Of a DNA stretch of 64,000 nucleotides, positions 10,892 through 21,056 are shown piece by piece. The DNA comes from Lathyrus oleraceus (Eukaryota; Streptophyta; Magnoliopsida; Fabales; Fabaceae). Location: contig NC_066581.1 in NCBI RefSeq assembly GCF_024323335.1, positions 38,704,699 through 38,768,698 on the forward strand. Direction: 5' to 3'. The notes beneath the pieces were generated by a model. It made no database searches, was not told where the DNA came from, and saw only the letters and a list, made by a program, of their open reading frames with translations. The number at the start of each line of letters is the position of its first letter. Position 1 is the first letter of the stretch. The position numbers were made by a program, and so were the translations under genes.

Positions 10892-12140
10892 GTTGATTTC
10901 TAAACCCATTGAACATAATGACCCAACACCATCTCCCAATTTTGAATTCCCTGTATTTGAGGCAGAGGAAGATGATGTTGAAGAGATTCCTGATGAGATC
11001 ACCCGGCTACTTGAGCATGAAGAGAAGATCATTCAGCCGCATCTTGAGAATCTGGAAACAGTCAACTTGGGGTCTGAAGATTGTGTGCGAGAGGTAAAGA
11101 TTGGGGCACTTCTGGAAGAATCTGTTAAGAAGGGGTTGATTAAGTTGCTACGAGAATATGTTGACGTCTTTGCCTGGTCATATGAAGACATGCCTGGTCT
11201 AGATACTGATATTGTGCAACATTTCCTACCTCTAAAGCCTGAGTGCATGCCTGTAAAGCAGAAGCTCAGAAGAACTCATCCTGATATGGCAGTGAAGATC
11301 AAAGAGGAAGTTCAGAAGCAAATTGATGCGGGGTTCCTGGTGACTTCTATATATCCTCAATGGGTGGCCAATATTGTGCCCGTGCCTAAGAAAGATGGAA
11401 AAGTCCGGATGTGTGTGGACTATAGAGACTTGAATAAAGCTAGTCCGAAAGATGATTTCCCTCTACCACATATTGATATGTTGGTAGATAATACAGCTAA
11501 ATTCAAAGTCTTCTCGTTTATGGATGGATTTTCCGGATATAATCAGATTAAAATGGCACCCGAGGATATGGAGAAGACAACATTCATCACACCTTGGGGA
11601 ACATTCTGTTATCGAGTGATGCCCTTCGGTTTGAAGAACGCCGGAGCCACGTATCAACGAGCTATGACCACCTTGTTCCATGATATGATGCACAAGGAGA
11701 TTGAGGTGTACGTTGACGATATAATCGCTAAATCAAGATCGGAGGCGGTACTCCCAGTAGAGGTGGAAATACCATCAATGAGAGTCTTGATGGAGGCCAA
11801 GTTGACTGATGCTGAATGGGTTCAGAGTCATTATGACCAGCTGAACTTGATAGAAGAAAAGAGATTGACTGCCATGTGCCATGGTCAGTTATATCAGCAG
11901 AGAATGAAGAAAGCTTTTGATAAGAAGGTCAAGCCTCGTGTGTTCCGAGAAGGTGACCTTGTGCTCAAGAAAGTTTTGTCTTTCGCGCCCGATTCCAGGG
12001 GCAAGTGGACTCCGAACTATGAGGGTCCGTATGTTGTTAAGAGAGCCTTTTCAGGCGGTGCTTTGATACTTACAACTATGGATGGGGAGGATTTCACTCG
12101 TCCTGTGAATTCAGATGCAGTCAAGAAATACTTCGCCTAA
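10892..12140 (+). CDS. pol: Element B reverse transcriptase fused in frame to integrase C-terminus
   Basis: Open frame from just after the predicted splice acceptor, with no ATG needed. It holds a pre-RT linker, then RT fingers and palm: KVRMCVDYRDLNKASPKDDF (near 11400), FSFMDGFSGYNQIKMAPEDM, and the catalytic YVDDIIAKS at about 11709-11735. At about 11741-11748 the sequence jumps directly to the integrase C-terminal region (VLPVEVEIPSMRVL, then GPY/F-type chromodomain-like GKWTPNYEGPYVV near 12000). RT thumb, RNase H, integrase zinc finger and the whole DDE core are missing, about 2 kb by comparison with related elements. The fusion is in frame and otherwise open. It cannot supply RNase H or integration, so this copy is non-autonomous. 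Confidence 0.85.
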
Positions 12141-12157
12141 AAAAAATGAATAGCTCG

Positions 12158-12317
12158 CTAAGTTGAAAACCCGAAAGGGCGGCTTAGGCAAAAATGAGCG
12201 TCTCGGTGGATTGAAAACCCGAAAGGGCGATCCAGGCAAAAGTTAGAGACACAAAAAATATATAATAATGATATATGTATCCCGCTAGATTGAGTACCTC
12301 ATCCTGGGGCAATCTAG
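12158..12317 (+). repeat. Three tandem hairpins with covarying stems after the pol stop
   Basis: Hairpin 1: CTAAGTTG 12158-12165 with CGGCTTAG 12180-12187. Hairpin 2: TGGATTG 12207-12213 with CGATCCA 12228-12234. Hairpin 3: CTAGATTG 12285-12292 with CAATCTAG 12310-12317. The stem bases differ but pairing is kept, with some G-U pairs. Hairpins 1 and 2 enclose an inner CCC-GAAA-GGG stem with a GNRA tetraloop; hairpin 3 has a degenerate inner loop. Each hairpin is followed by GGCAAAA. The first starts 18 bases after the pol stop. The pattern looks like a structured RNA element; its role is unknown. Confidence 0.75.
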
Positions 12318-12329
12318 GCAAAAATTAGG

Positions 12330-12680
12330 GATTTGGCAAGTAACTGCATCCTGACAAGACTTTGTTCTACAACTGTCGTCCGTCAGAGATCCTTGCTCAT
12401 TATCAGCCAAAGCTTCAAATACATCGGATTCAGAATTGGTGGAGAAATGGTCATTATGTTTAATGTAGCCCTTTTCCAATATATATCATCATTTTCAAAT
12501 TTGTAAAGATCTATGGAGTCTTGCCATTCGCAGACTACCATTCTATCAAATAAATTTGAGCCTTTTATCCAATTATTGGCACTCTTATCTGTTTCTATTC
12601 AACAAATGTTTTGCATGTTTTGATTAAGAAAATATCATTGTTTTAAACGATCAATTTTTTTATAATTTGTTTTTAAACAA
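12330..12680 (+). other. Element B 3' UTR, first part, no gene seen
   Basis: Noncoding sequence between the hairpins and the repeat-rich tract. It has short AT-rich stretches and no conserved frame. Confidence 0.5.
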
Positions 12681-14948
12681 AGTGAACATTCACAATGACG
12701 AAAGGATACTTAGGAGATCCTCAGTGCTCTCCCAAGGGTGGTACGATCCCCAACAGGATAAGATTTTTGTCCATATTCCTGGCATGACTGTATCTCCTCC
12801 CTCCGGAACCCCTTGTGGTTTATCCTACCAAGTGGATTGCTTGTTGAGAGTCACCTCTCTTCCCTTCAGCAAAAGTAGCAATCTTTCTTCCTCAGCAGCT
12901 TGGATCTCTTTGGGCAAGAGCGGTATTTGGTGGTTGATCCCGATAAATCCTTTATCTCCTCGGATAGATTCCCTAGTAGAGTTGTTGGTGTGGTGGACCT
13001 TGTCTGTGATAACTCTCGTCCTCAGCTGGAATGATTGATGATTCATCCCCTGCAGAGTTCTTTGCTTCCTGGTATCTCTGATCCCCAGCAGATTGGATAC
13101 TCTCCGGTGAACTTGGCTTTCTCTCTTGAGATATAGTACCAGGTGGTTGATTCCTGGACCTGGTTGTGTTATATATGTCTGTTTGTCAGCATACATCATA
13201 CATAAAACACACATATACATGCATAATTATAACATTCAGATATTCATGTTGCATTCTTTGACATATATCGTTGTTTGCTGTCTCCTGCTATTTGGTGATA
13301 TATTTCCCCAAGCAGAGGTGTGTGTCTGATCTCTCCATATAGAGTCAGCTCCATAGGCAGAAAGCGTCTATCCTTTCTTTCGTATTCCCCACCGGGTTAT
13401 ATCCTCGTGGATGTTGATTGTTTTTGTTCCTTCCCAACACATATATTGGGATGGTTTTCCCCATTGAGTTATATCCTCACCGGGACAAGTCTTTATTTGG
13501 TGTGCCTATCTAGTTTAATCCTAGATCGGTCTCTTGAGACTCTTTTCCTGTTTCCCCGTGGTAAATGAATAATTGCCTAATAATTAGTAATTATTATCCC
13601 CGGCGGAGTCTGTGGTTTTCTACCCTTATACCGGTAGTTATAAACCCTATTTTCATCCCCTAGCAGAGTTAACCTTTTATTCATCATGATTGGTGACGGT
13701 TACTTTTCTGTGGTTTTCTACCCAGTATCCGGTAGATGTAATCCCCTCTTTGGCGGTTATCTTCATCCAATATTCGGTGATGATATCCCCTCATCTGCCT
13801 GGATAGTTGCCCTAATTATGCAATTTATCCCCAGCGGGTCATCTCTCATCTACCCTGTTGTTGTTGGTAACGATTGTTTCTCTCCTGAATTGGTCATCAT
13901 TATATACCTAATTTCGGTATCCCGATGCCTTTCTTTTCGATCGATTTATCCTTTATTAACCCAGTAACCGGTTGTGGATAATCTTCCATGCGAGTATATT
14001 ATCTATGTTCTGACGGTAATAGATAATATATCTCATGCACTCTTTGGTCGAAGCCTTTTGTTCTTCCCCAGTTGAGTAAGATTCGTATCCCCTTTGTGGA
14101 GTCGAATGTCCATCCTGTAATCGAGTTTGCTTTTAGCCCTCTTTTGGATGATGAGTGTTTTGGGAATATTCCCCAATTCACGCCTTGGTTGGTCACCTAT
14201 TATATGCCCAGTAACCGGTATCCCTGGTGTTCCTTCCTCTCTGCTCCCTATTATGACTTTTTGTCCCCTGTGGAGTCAGAATCCCTGAGTTGAAGTATAC
14301 CTTTTAGGTTTTCCTCAGACGTTTTGAAGTTTTGATATATCTCACCCTTATACCGGTCTTGGATATTCATCTCTTCCTGAGCATGTTGTATCTCTCACCC
14401 TCATACCTGGCGTTCAGATCACATGTCTCCTTGAGCTTATTACCCAGTAACCGGTAATACCTCGTCCCGCTGCTTCCCCAGGAGAGTCTTTTTAGACATC
14501 CCCAGCGAAGTCCCTTAGTGGATTGTTTTTATCCGGATTTTATCCGAAGTATCCGTTGTGGATAGTTTTTGATGTATTGGCATATTCCCCAATACATGCA
14601 TCTTCGAGTCAGCTCGAGTCTTTCCATTGGATCTTTTCCCTTTGGAATTCTGTTCCCCACGCTTTGAGTCGTGACCTGCTCGCGCATTTTTGTCCCTTTT
14701 CTATCCCCAGGAGAGTCCCCAGGGTCTTGGTCCCATGGAGTGAATTGCTCATATGGATTGTCAGTGGCTTCTGATTTCTTTGCTTTTGTGGACACATATC
14801 TCCACAGAGTGCTACCATTTTTCATACCTACATTTGCATCACGAGGTCTCTTAGGGACCAAAATCCGTCTCTTCGTTATTTAAGCCCATTCTACCCCATC
14901 GAGACGAAGATTTTAACCTTCACTGCTCCGGCTACAATGATCTTAAAT
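12681..14948 (+). repeat. Element B 3' UTR with degenerate dispersed repeats
   Basis: Over 2.2 kb of noncoding DNA. Two short motifs recur irregularly. One is a TCCCC-(A/C)(G)N-GAGT type core, seen for example near 13049, 13094, 13600, 13658, 13830, 14067, 14262, 14474, 14503 and 14705. The other is an ACCCAGTA/ATAACCGGT type core near 13625, 13720, 13963, 14208, 14345 and 14440. Several small open frames here (such as 13686-13967 and 14523-14774) have no recognisable content. Related Ogre elements also have long, repeat-rich 3' UTRs. The function is unknown. Confidence 0.6.
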
Positions 14949-14957
14949 AGGGGCATC
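14949..14957 (+). promoter_or_regulatory. Element B polypurine tract region
   Basis: AGGGGCATC directly before the 3' LTR start TGTAAGACC at 14958. The purine run is short. Plus-strand DNA synthesis would start here. Confidence 0.6.
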
Positions 14958-17086
14958 TGTAAGACCCCAATTTTGACCCTAAGATCCCTCATGGCATCAT
15001 AACATTGCATTTGCATTGCCTCAAGGATCTTTAGCATCTTGGTTCCCTTTGCCTTTGGGTGAGACTCCTTGTGATTGGTTTGAGATCACCAAGCATGCTT
15101 GAATTATACATCATTGTTTCTCTTACTTTTGTTTACTAACCAAAAGCACAAAAATGTGTCACTAACATCTTTTGTTTGAAGCTTGAGTATCATCCAAGAC
15201 ACTTTGTGGGTTCTATTTAGATGATCAGTCAATACATGGGAAAGACTTGAGTTACCTCCAACAGGTTCAAATGGAGCCTATTCATCATTCAAACACTAAT
15301 CTTGAAGGAGCGAAAATCTGTCTCTGAGCTGTCATGCTCGCTAGGCGAGCAGACTGGTTCGCTTAGCGAAAGGAACTGTCATGCTCGCTAGGCGAGCAGA
15401 TCCTTCGCTAGGCGAAGCGCGCGCATTTTGGAAAATAACAGAAAATTTTGGGCTTGATTCTGAGCCCACCAAGTCACCAATATTAGGTTATAAAGACTAG
15501 AGCTTCATTTGAGAAGAAAAACAGACTGGAGACTATTACAAACCCTGGAAGAAAAAGAGGCAGAGAAGAGCCCTAGGAACTAATCTGCAGCAACCTCCAA
15601 GCAGCTCTGAAAAGTTCACTCTGACCCACACACTTTCCGCCTCAGCCTCAAACAAGCCCTAACATTGCTTTGCAAACCCAACCGTGCCATTCGATTCTAA
15701 TCGATCTCTCTAGTCAGGTGTGCCCTTATTCCCAGTACTTTCAATTTGAATGCTCTGAATGTATGAGGTATCGTTCAGTTTTACCCACGGGTTTATAATT
15801 GTGCATGAATATGTATACAATGCCTTGAATGTTTAATAGTTTCGTTTCTGAGATGGATGCCATAGGGTTTGGAGTCCCTAAAATCGTACTGTTATCAATG
15901 GGAAATCCAGAATCCGCAGGCGCTCGCTAGCACCTTCGCTAGGCGAGCATGCAGCGAAGCTTCGCTAAGCTTTCGCTAGGCGATGCAGTAGCGATCGCTA
16001 CAGCATTTGTGTTTTCTGTTTTGCTCTAACTTGTTTTGTGTTCGTCATGGCATTGTTTTCTCCTGGTTCCATCCTGTTACTCTAACCCGTTTGTTGAGTT
16101 TTTGTGAGGCCTCACATACGCTTGCAGGGAGAGCTCGCTTGGTATTCCACTTTATTTGCGGGATACCACTTGGAGGTCTACTCCGATTACCTGTACTGAC
16201 TTGCTTTCTTTGGTGATGTTTAGCTTGGAAGAGTCTTTGGGTTTCTTATTTCTAAATTGATGTTGCTTCGGATCTTTATCCGCGTGGTACTTTATTTTTT
16301 CCGCATTTTACCGCTTTCTTAGGTTTCGTATAGCCTCTCGTGGTATGTCAATTAATGTAGCGCGATTCCTTCATATAGGACCGCCCTTTTGCATGAGCAT
16401 CCCTAAAACACCCAAATTCATTGATTTTTCTTCTCCTAAGAACACGTTAACTCCTTCTACTACAGGCGAGCAAGTCTCCAAAGGTCGAGCATCCAGTAGA
16501 TTGCGTAGTAACGTCGTTCGCTCAAAACCCAACCCTTAACCCCGTAGTTGGTCGAACTACGTTTTGCTCTGATTTTCATCCCAGATGAGATACGTAGGCA
16601 TAAGACGCGATGTCTTAGCGATCACACTTCCCCTTAACCCCTAGGTAGCCGAGCTACGAAGACTCTGATTCTCAGATTCAGATGAGATACGTATGCAGTG
16701 GATGCGACATCCGTGCGAGTCATTTTCTTTTGACCCCTCTTTTAGTAAGTAGTACATTAGATAAACATACACGCTTTTCTCATCCCTTCAATCATGTTTG
16801 CACAAATAAATTTTCAAAAAAAATACCAACCTTTGCAACAAATGTGAAAAGGGCTCCCTAGGAGTACCTAGGATGCTTTGGGTGCCTAACACCTTCCCAT
16901 TGCATAACCAACCCCCTTACCCAGATCTCTGACATTTTTACTAGTTTTTGATTCGATAAAACTTTTAGGTTTTTGTTCGCTTTCTAACCATTCCTTTGGA
17001 TAAATAGAAGTGCGGTGGCGACTCGACTTGTATGATTTACCTTGGATTTAGTCAATATCTCTAATGGTAACGAATACCCCGCTACA
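14958..17086 (+). repeat. Element B 3' LTR
   Basis: 2,129 bp, nearly identical to the 5' copy plus 22 bp in the palindrome cluster (15920-15945). Palindromes TGCTCGC-TAG-GCGAGCA at 15335-15351 and CTTCGC-TAG-GCGAAG near 15403-15417 are perfect here; the latter is broken by one change in the 5' LTR. It ends GCTACA, followed by the CCCGC target duplication. Confidence 0.9.
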
Positions 17087-17091
17087 CCCGC

Positions 17092-18620
17092 TAATCGTCC
17101 TTTAAGGGACTATGTTGCCCCATCTCAGGATGAACCACACAACAACATCGCTGCCCCTGCCATCAACCGAAACGATTTCGATTTGAAACCTTCACGATTA
17201 CAAGCGGTACAACAAAACCAATTCTCAGGCAGTCCTATAGACGACCCGAACCTCCATGTGTCAGTATTCGTACAATATGCAGATACAGTAAAAGCTAATG
17301 GGGTTAATCCCAAAGCAATACGATCACGTCTTTTTCCCTTCTCTTTAAGAGACAGAGCTAGAGCGTGGCTCCAGTCCTTACCGTCAAATTCCATAACTAC
17401 ATGGGACGAATTAAAGAAGGTCTTCTTAGCCATATATTTAACACCTAGTAAAACAGCTATGCTAAGAAGCCAATGAATTTAGGCAAAAAGACAACAAATC
17501 GATTTTCGAAGCATGAGAGAGTTATAAGGACATGGTGAGAATTTGTCTGCACCATGGGCTTGAACCTTGGCTTATTATCCATAATTTTTATGGTGGTCTC
17601 TCCTATAACACCAAATTTAACTTAAACATTGCAGTTGGCGGCGATATAATGGATAAAACGTATGAAGAGGCTTATCAACTCATTGAAAATATGGCGCAAA
17701 ATCACTACCATTGGGGAGCAGAGCGCACTTCTATAGAGAAACCTCAACCAAAAGGAGGTATGTATGAAGTCAGTGGCATAGATCACATCAATGCTAAGGT
17801 AGACGACCTGACTCAAACGATTGAAAGTTAAACCATAACTCTTGTGGCCACCGTGGCTGCCGTAGCCCCAAGTTATGATATATGTGGAGTACCTGTACAC
17901 AATGTTTCCGAATGCCAATTACTAGTAGGCATTGCACCTGACCGGTTAAATTATGCTCAAGGAAACCCGTACTCCAATACTTACAACTCAGGTTGGAAAA
18001 ACCATCCTAACTTCTCTTATAAGAATAACAACGCCTTGTATGCTCCAAATCAACCACCTCCTGGTTACCAGAAGCCAACTCAGAGCGCACCTCAAGCAAC
18101 TCCTCAAACGCCTAGAAAATCTAATCTTGAGTTGATGATGGAGAACTTTGTTACCTCTCAAACGCAACAAAATAAGGACTTTATGAATCAGAACGCCTAT
18201 ACCTCAGAATTAGTGAAATAATTAGCAACTAAAGTAGATGCTTTGGCTACTCATAACAAAATGTTGGAAACGCAAATTTCTCAAGTAGCCCAGCAACAAG
18301 AAACTACCGCAGATCCAGCTGAGACTTTCCCTAGTCAACCTCAACCTAATCCGAAAGGTCAAGCTAATGCTATCACATTGTGGAGCGGGATGGAGTTAGA
18401 TAATCCAGTTGATCCCAGAACACATATTTCGGGCGGTGATTCAGAAAAATGGCCAACCTGATAAACTAGAGGAAAAAGATGAAACCAAAGAGGAAGTTGA
18501 GAAGGCGATTCCATACGTGCCTCCACCACCATATAAACCACCAATTCCTTACCCTGAAAGACTATCTAAGTCCAAAACCGAAGGACAATTCAGGAAGTTT
18601 GTCGAACTCTTGAAATAGCT
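17092..18620 (+). pseudogene. gag: Athila-1 gag (main part)
   Basis: Gag of Athila-1 resuming after element B. The capsid core is at about 17220-17480 (SGSPIDDPNLHVSVFVQYAD, then RDRARAWLQSLPSNSITTW), matching the retrotransposon gag family. A mid part follows at 17532-17831, then a Pro/Gln-rich tail with NPYSNTYNSGWKNHPNFSY near 17970 and PYVPPPPYKPPIPYPERL near 18515. No zinc knuckle is seen, as is usual in Athila. Frames change near 17480 and 18400, and there are stops (17474, 17829, 18219). Athila-2 carries the parallel gene at 51299-53000. Confidence 0.8.
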
Positions 18621-19678
18621 TAATATTACCATCCCTTTCACTGAGGCTATTACACAGATTCCCTCATATGCCAAGTTCCTAAAAGAAATCTTATCTAACA
18701 AGAAGAAACATGAGGATGATGAGACAGTGACGCTTAACACAGAGTGTAATGCTATCATTCAGAATAACATGCCACCTAAACTGAAAGATCATGGCAGTTT
18801 TTCCATACCCTGTGTAATAGGGAAGTTTGTAATAGACCAAGCCCTCTATGATTTAGGAGCTAGTGTGAGTTTGATGCCCCTTTCCATCTGCAAAAGACGC
18901 AAATTAGGAGAGTTAAGACCAACAAGAATGTCTCTCCAACTAGAAGATCGCTATTAAGTATCCCATAGGAATACTAGAGAACATTCACGTCCGAGTTGGT
19001 CAATTCTTCATCCCTACAGATTTCATAATAATGGACATCAAAGAAGATTCTAACATCCCAATTATCCTAGGAAGACCCTTCCTAGCAACTGTTGGTGCCA
19101 TTATAGATATGAAACAAGGAAAAATGACTTTCGAAGTAGGGGAGGAGAAGATTGAATTCATTCTATCGCAATTTCTGAAAGCATCTGCTATAGACGACAC
19201 ATGTTATTTTATGGACATCATTGATGAGTGTATAAAAGAAATAAAAATGGAACCATCCGAGGATATTGAAATCCTAAAAATCCCAGCACCACTCACTCTT
19301 GAGGACGACCAATGCAAAGAACCATCTGTAGATGACAGTTTAAGGGAATGTCTAGCATTAACTCCAAATCCAATTCCATGCCCGAAGAAACCACCTATAG
19401 AACTTAAAACGCTGCCAAAAAATCTAAGATATAAATTCCTGGACACAAAGCTTGAGCAACCAATAATAGTCAATGCCGATTTAGGACAAATAAAAACTGA
19501 AAAACTATTACATATCCTAAGAAAATACCCTAATGCCTTAGGCTACAACATCTCAGACTTAAAAAGAATTAGTCCCTCTCTATGCATGCATCAAATTATG
19601 CTAGAAGAAGACTCGAAAACCTCTAGAGAACACCAGAGGCGACTAAACCCGATTATGAGCGATGTTGTAAGAAAATAA
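18621..19678 (+). pseudogene. pol: Athila-1 protease and pre-RT linker
   Basis: End of gag, then the retropepsin-like domain: IPCVIGKFVIDQALYDLGASVSLMPLSI at about 18808-18890, with D-L-G-A-S in place of the usual D-T/S-G. The substitution of Leu is common in degenerate Athila copies, so activity is doubtful. The second half (IPIILGRPFLATVGAIIDM, 19049-19105) lies in another frame after a frameshift near 18955. The linker to RT (19230-19678) includes KNLRYKFLDTKLEQPIIVNA, a conserved Athila pre-RT stretch. A stop at 19676 precedes RT. Confidence 0.75.
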
Positions 19679-20891
19679 GTGTTGAAGTTATTAGAGGTAT
19701 GTATTATATATACCATATCTGGCAATCAATGGGTCAGCCCAGTAGATATAGTACCTAAGAAAGGTGGAGTTACGGTTGTCGATAATGAAAAGGGCGAGAC
19801 TGTAGCTAAATGTGTAGTAACCGAATGGAGGATATGCATTGATTATAGAAAATTAAATAAAGCAACTCACAAGGATCACTTCCTCTTACCTTTCATCGAT
19901 CAAATGTTGGAACGATTAGCTAAGCACTCTCATTTTTGTTATCTGGATGGTTACTCTAGATTCTTTCAAATTCCCATCGATCCCTATGACCAAGAAAAAA
20001 CACCTTTCACATGTACTTCTGGTATATTTGCCTACAGACGAATTCCGTTTGGAGTTTGTAATTGTAGACTATGTGTCAAAATGGATCGAAGCAATAACTT
20101 CACCTACAAATGACCCGCAATTTATAATAAAGCTCTTTAAGAGTCAAATTTTTCCTAGATTAGGTATACCGAGACTCGTCATTAGTGATGGAGGCTCCCA
20201 CTTCAAAATCTTTGAGAAATTATTACTTAAATATGGAGTTAGACACCGAATAGCAACCCCTTACCACCCACAAACAAGTGGACAGGTCGAAATTTCCAAT
20301 AGGGAAATTAAGAAAATATTAGAAAAAACAATTGCAACCTCTAGGAAAGATTGGTCCTTCAAGCAGCTTCACGAAGCTCTATGGACATATCGTACAGCCT
20401 ATAAGACCCTCATAGGAACCACACCCTTTAAATTAATTTATGGTAAGTCTTTCCACCTCCCGGTGGAATTAGAACATACGGCTTACTGGGCCATTAAGGC
20501 CCTAAACATAGACTATGCAATCGCGTGTGAAAAACGAGTCTTAGAGATACATGAACTCGAGGAACTAAGTTTGGACGCCTATGAGAATGCCAAAATCTAT
20601 AAGGAACAAACAAAAAAATGGCACGATAAACATACCTCAAGGAGAGAGTTTAACGAGGGGGATTTAGTCCTGCTATTTAACTCCCGACTACGACTTTTTC
20701 CAGGAAAATTACATTTTAGATGGTCCGGCCCTTTTAAAGTTACCAAAGTGTTTCAAAATGGAGCTATAGAAATAAAAGGTAAATTTAACAAAGCCTTTGT
20801 CGTGAACAGACAACGTGTGAAACACAATCATTGTGTTATCAATAAAGATTTTTATATTAGTCTAAAGCTAGGCGAGCCTCCATCTCTCTAA
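19679..20891 (+). pseudogene. pol: Athila-1 RT N-terminal part joined to integrase by deletion
   Basis: RT fingers/palm start (WRICIDYRKLNKATHKDHFL near 19827, then FQIPIDPYDQEKTPFTC) run to about 20060, then jump to integrase ([20 protein letters not shown]). The catalytic RT Asp-Asp motif, RNase H, integrase zinc finger and first catalytic Asp are gone. By alignment with Athila-2 the lost part corresponds to about 54466-55940, near 1.5 kb. The junction shares TTGTAAT with both partners and changes frame. The integrase remainder is open to 20891, with VISDGGSHF (second Asp), [16 protein letters not shown] (Glu) and C-terminal WSGPFKVTKV. Dead for transposition. Confidence 0.85.
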
Positions 20892-20916
20892 ACAACTTAA
20901 TGATTTGTTAATTTGT

Positions 20917-20963
20917 GTCGAGCTTACGACATTAAACAAAGCACTGCGTGGGAGGCAACCCAC
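20917..20963 (+). promoter_or_regulatory. Conserved Athila noncoding motif with GTGGG/CCCAC hairpin
   Basis: A stretch of 47 bases between integrase and the first ORF1-like gene: GTCG..CGAC, then ATTAAACAAAGC, then GTGGG (20948-20952), loop AGGCAA, CCCAC (20959-20963). The same block occurs at 56801-56848 in Athila-2, with a pairing-preserving hairpin although surrounding DNA has diverged. I recall a similar AAGCGCT..TGGGAGGCAACCCA block in Athila elements of other plants. The role is unknown; splicing or translation of the downstream ORF is a guess. Confidence 0.6.
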
Positions 20964-21056
20964 AACTACTAATCATTAATTCCCAAATAAGTGGTTTACT
21001 TGTTTTGATCAATACTAACTATTTTCACGTCTCCTTTCAGGCTACTATCTTTAGGA

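Larger units (their letters stand above)
2567..17086 (+). mobile_element. Element B: Ogre/Tat-like Ty3/gypsy element, complete ends
   Basis: 14.5 kb element inserted in Athila-1 gag. The TSD CCCGC lies at 2562-2566 and 17087-17091. LTRs start TGTAAGACCCC and end GCTACA. Order: 5' LTR, tRNA-Arg-type PBS, extra ORF1, gag-protease with two frameshifts, an apparent intron, RT fused in frame to the integrase C-terminus, a 2.8-kb repeat-rich 3' UTR, 3' LTR. An extra 5' ORF and a spliced segment between protease and RT are known hallmarks of Ogre elements. The LTRs are nearly identical, so this is probably the youngest large insertion here. It is non-autonomous because most of pol is missing. Confidence 0.9.

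Noticed and set aside
13686..14883. Several 65-110 codon frames in the element B 3' UTR
   Set aside because: They fall in the degenerate repeat field, on both strands, with no recognisable family.
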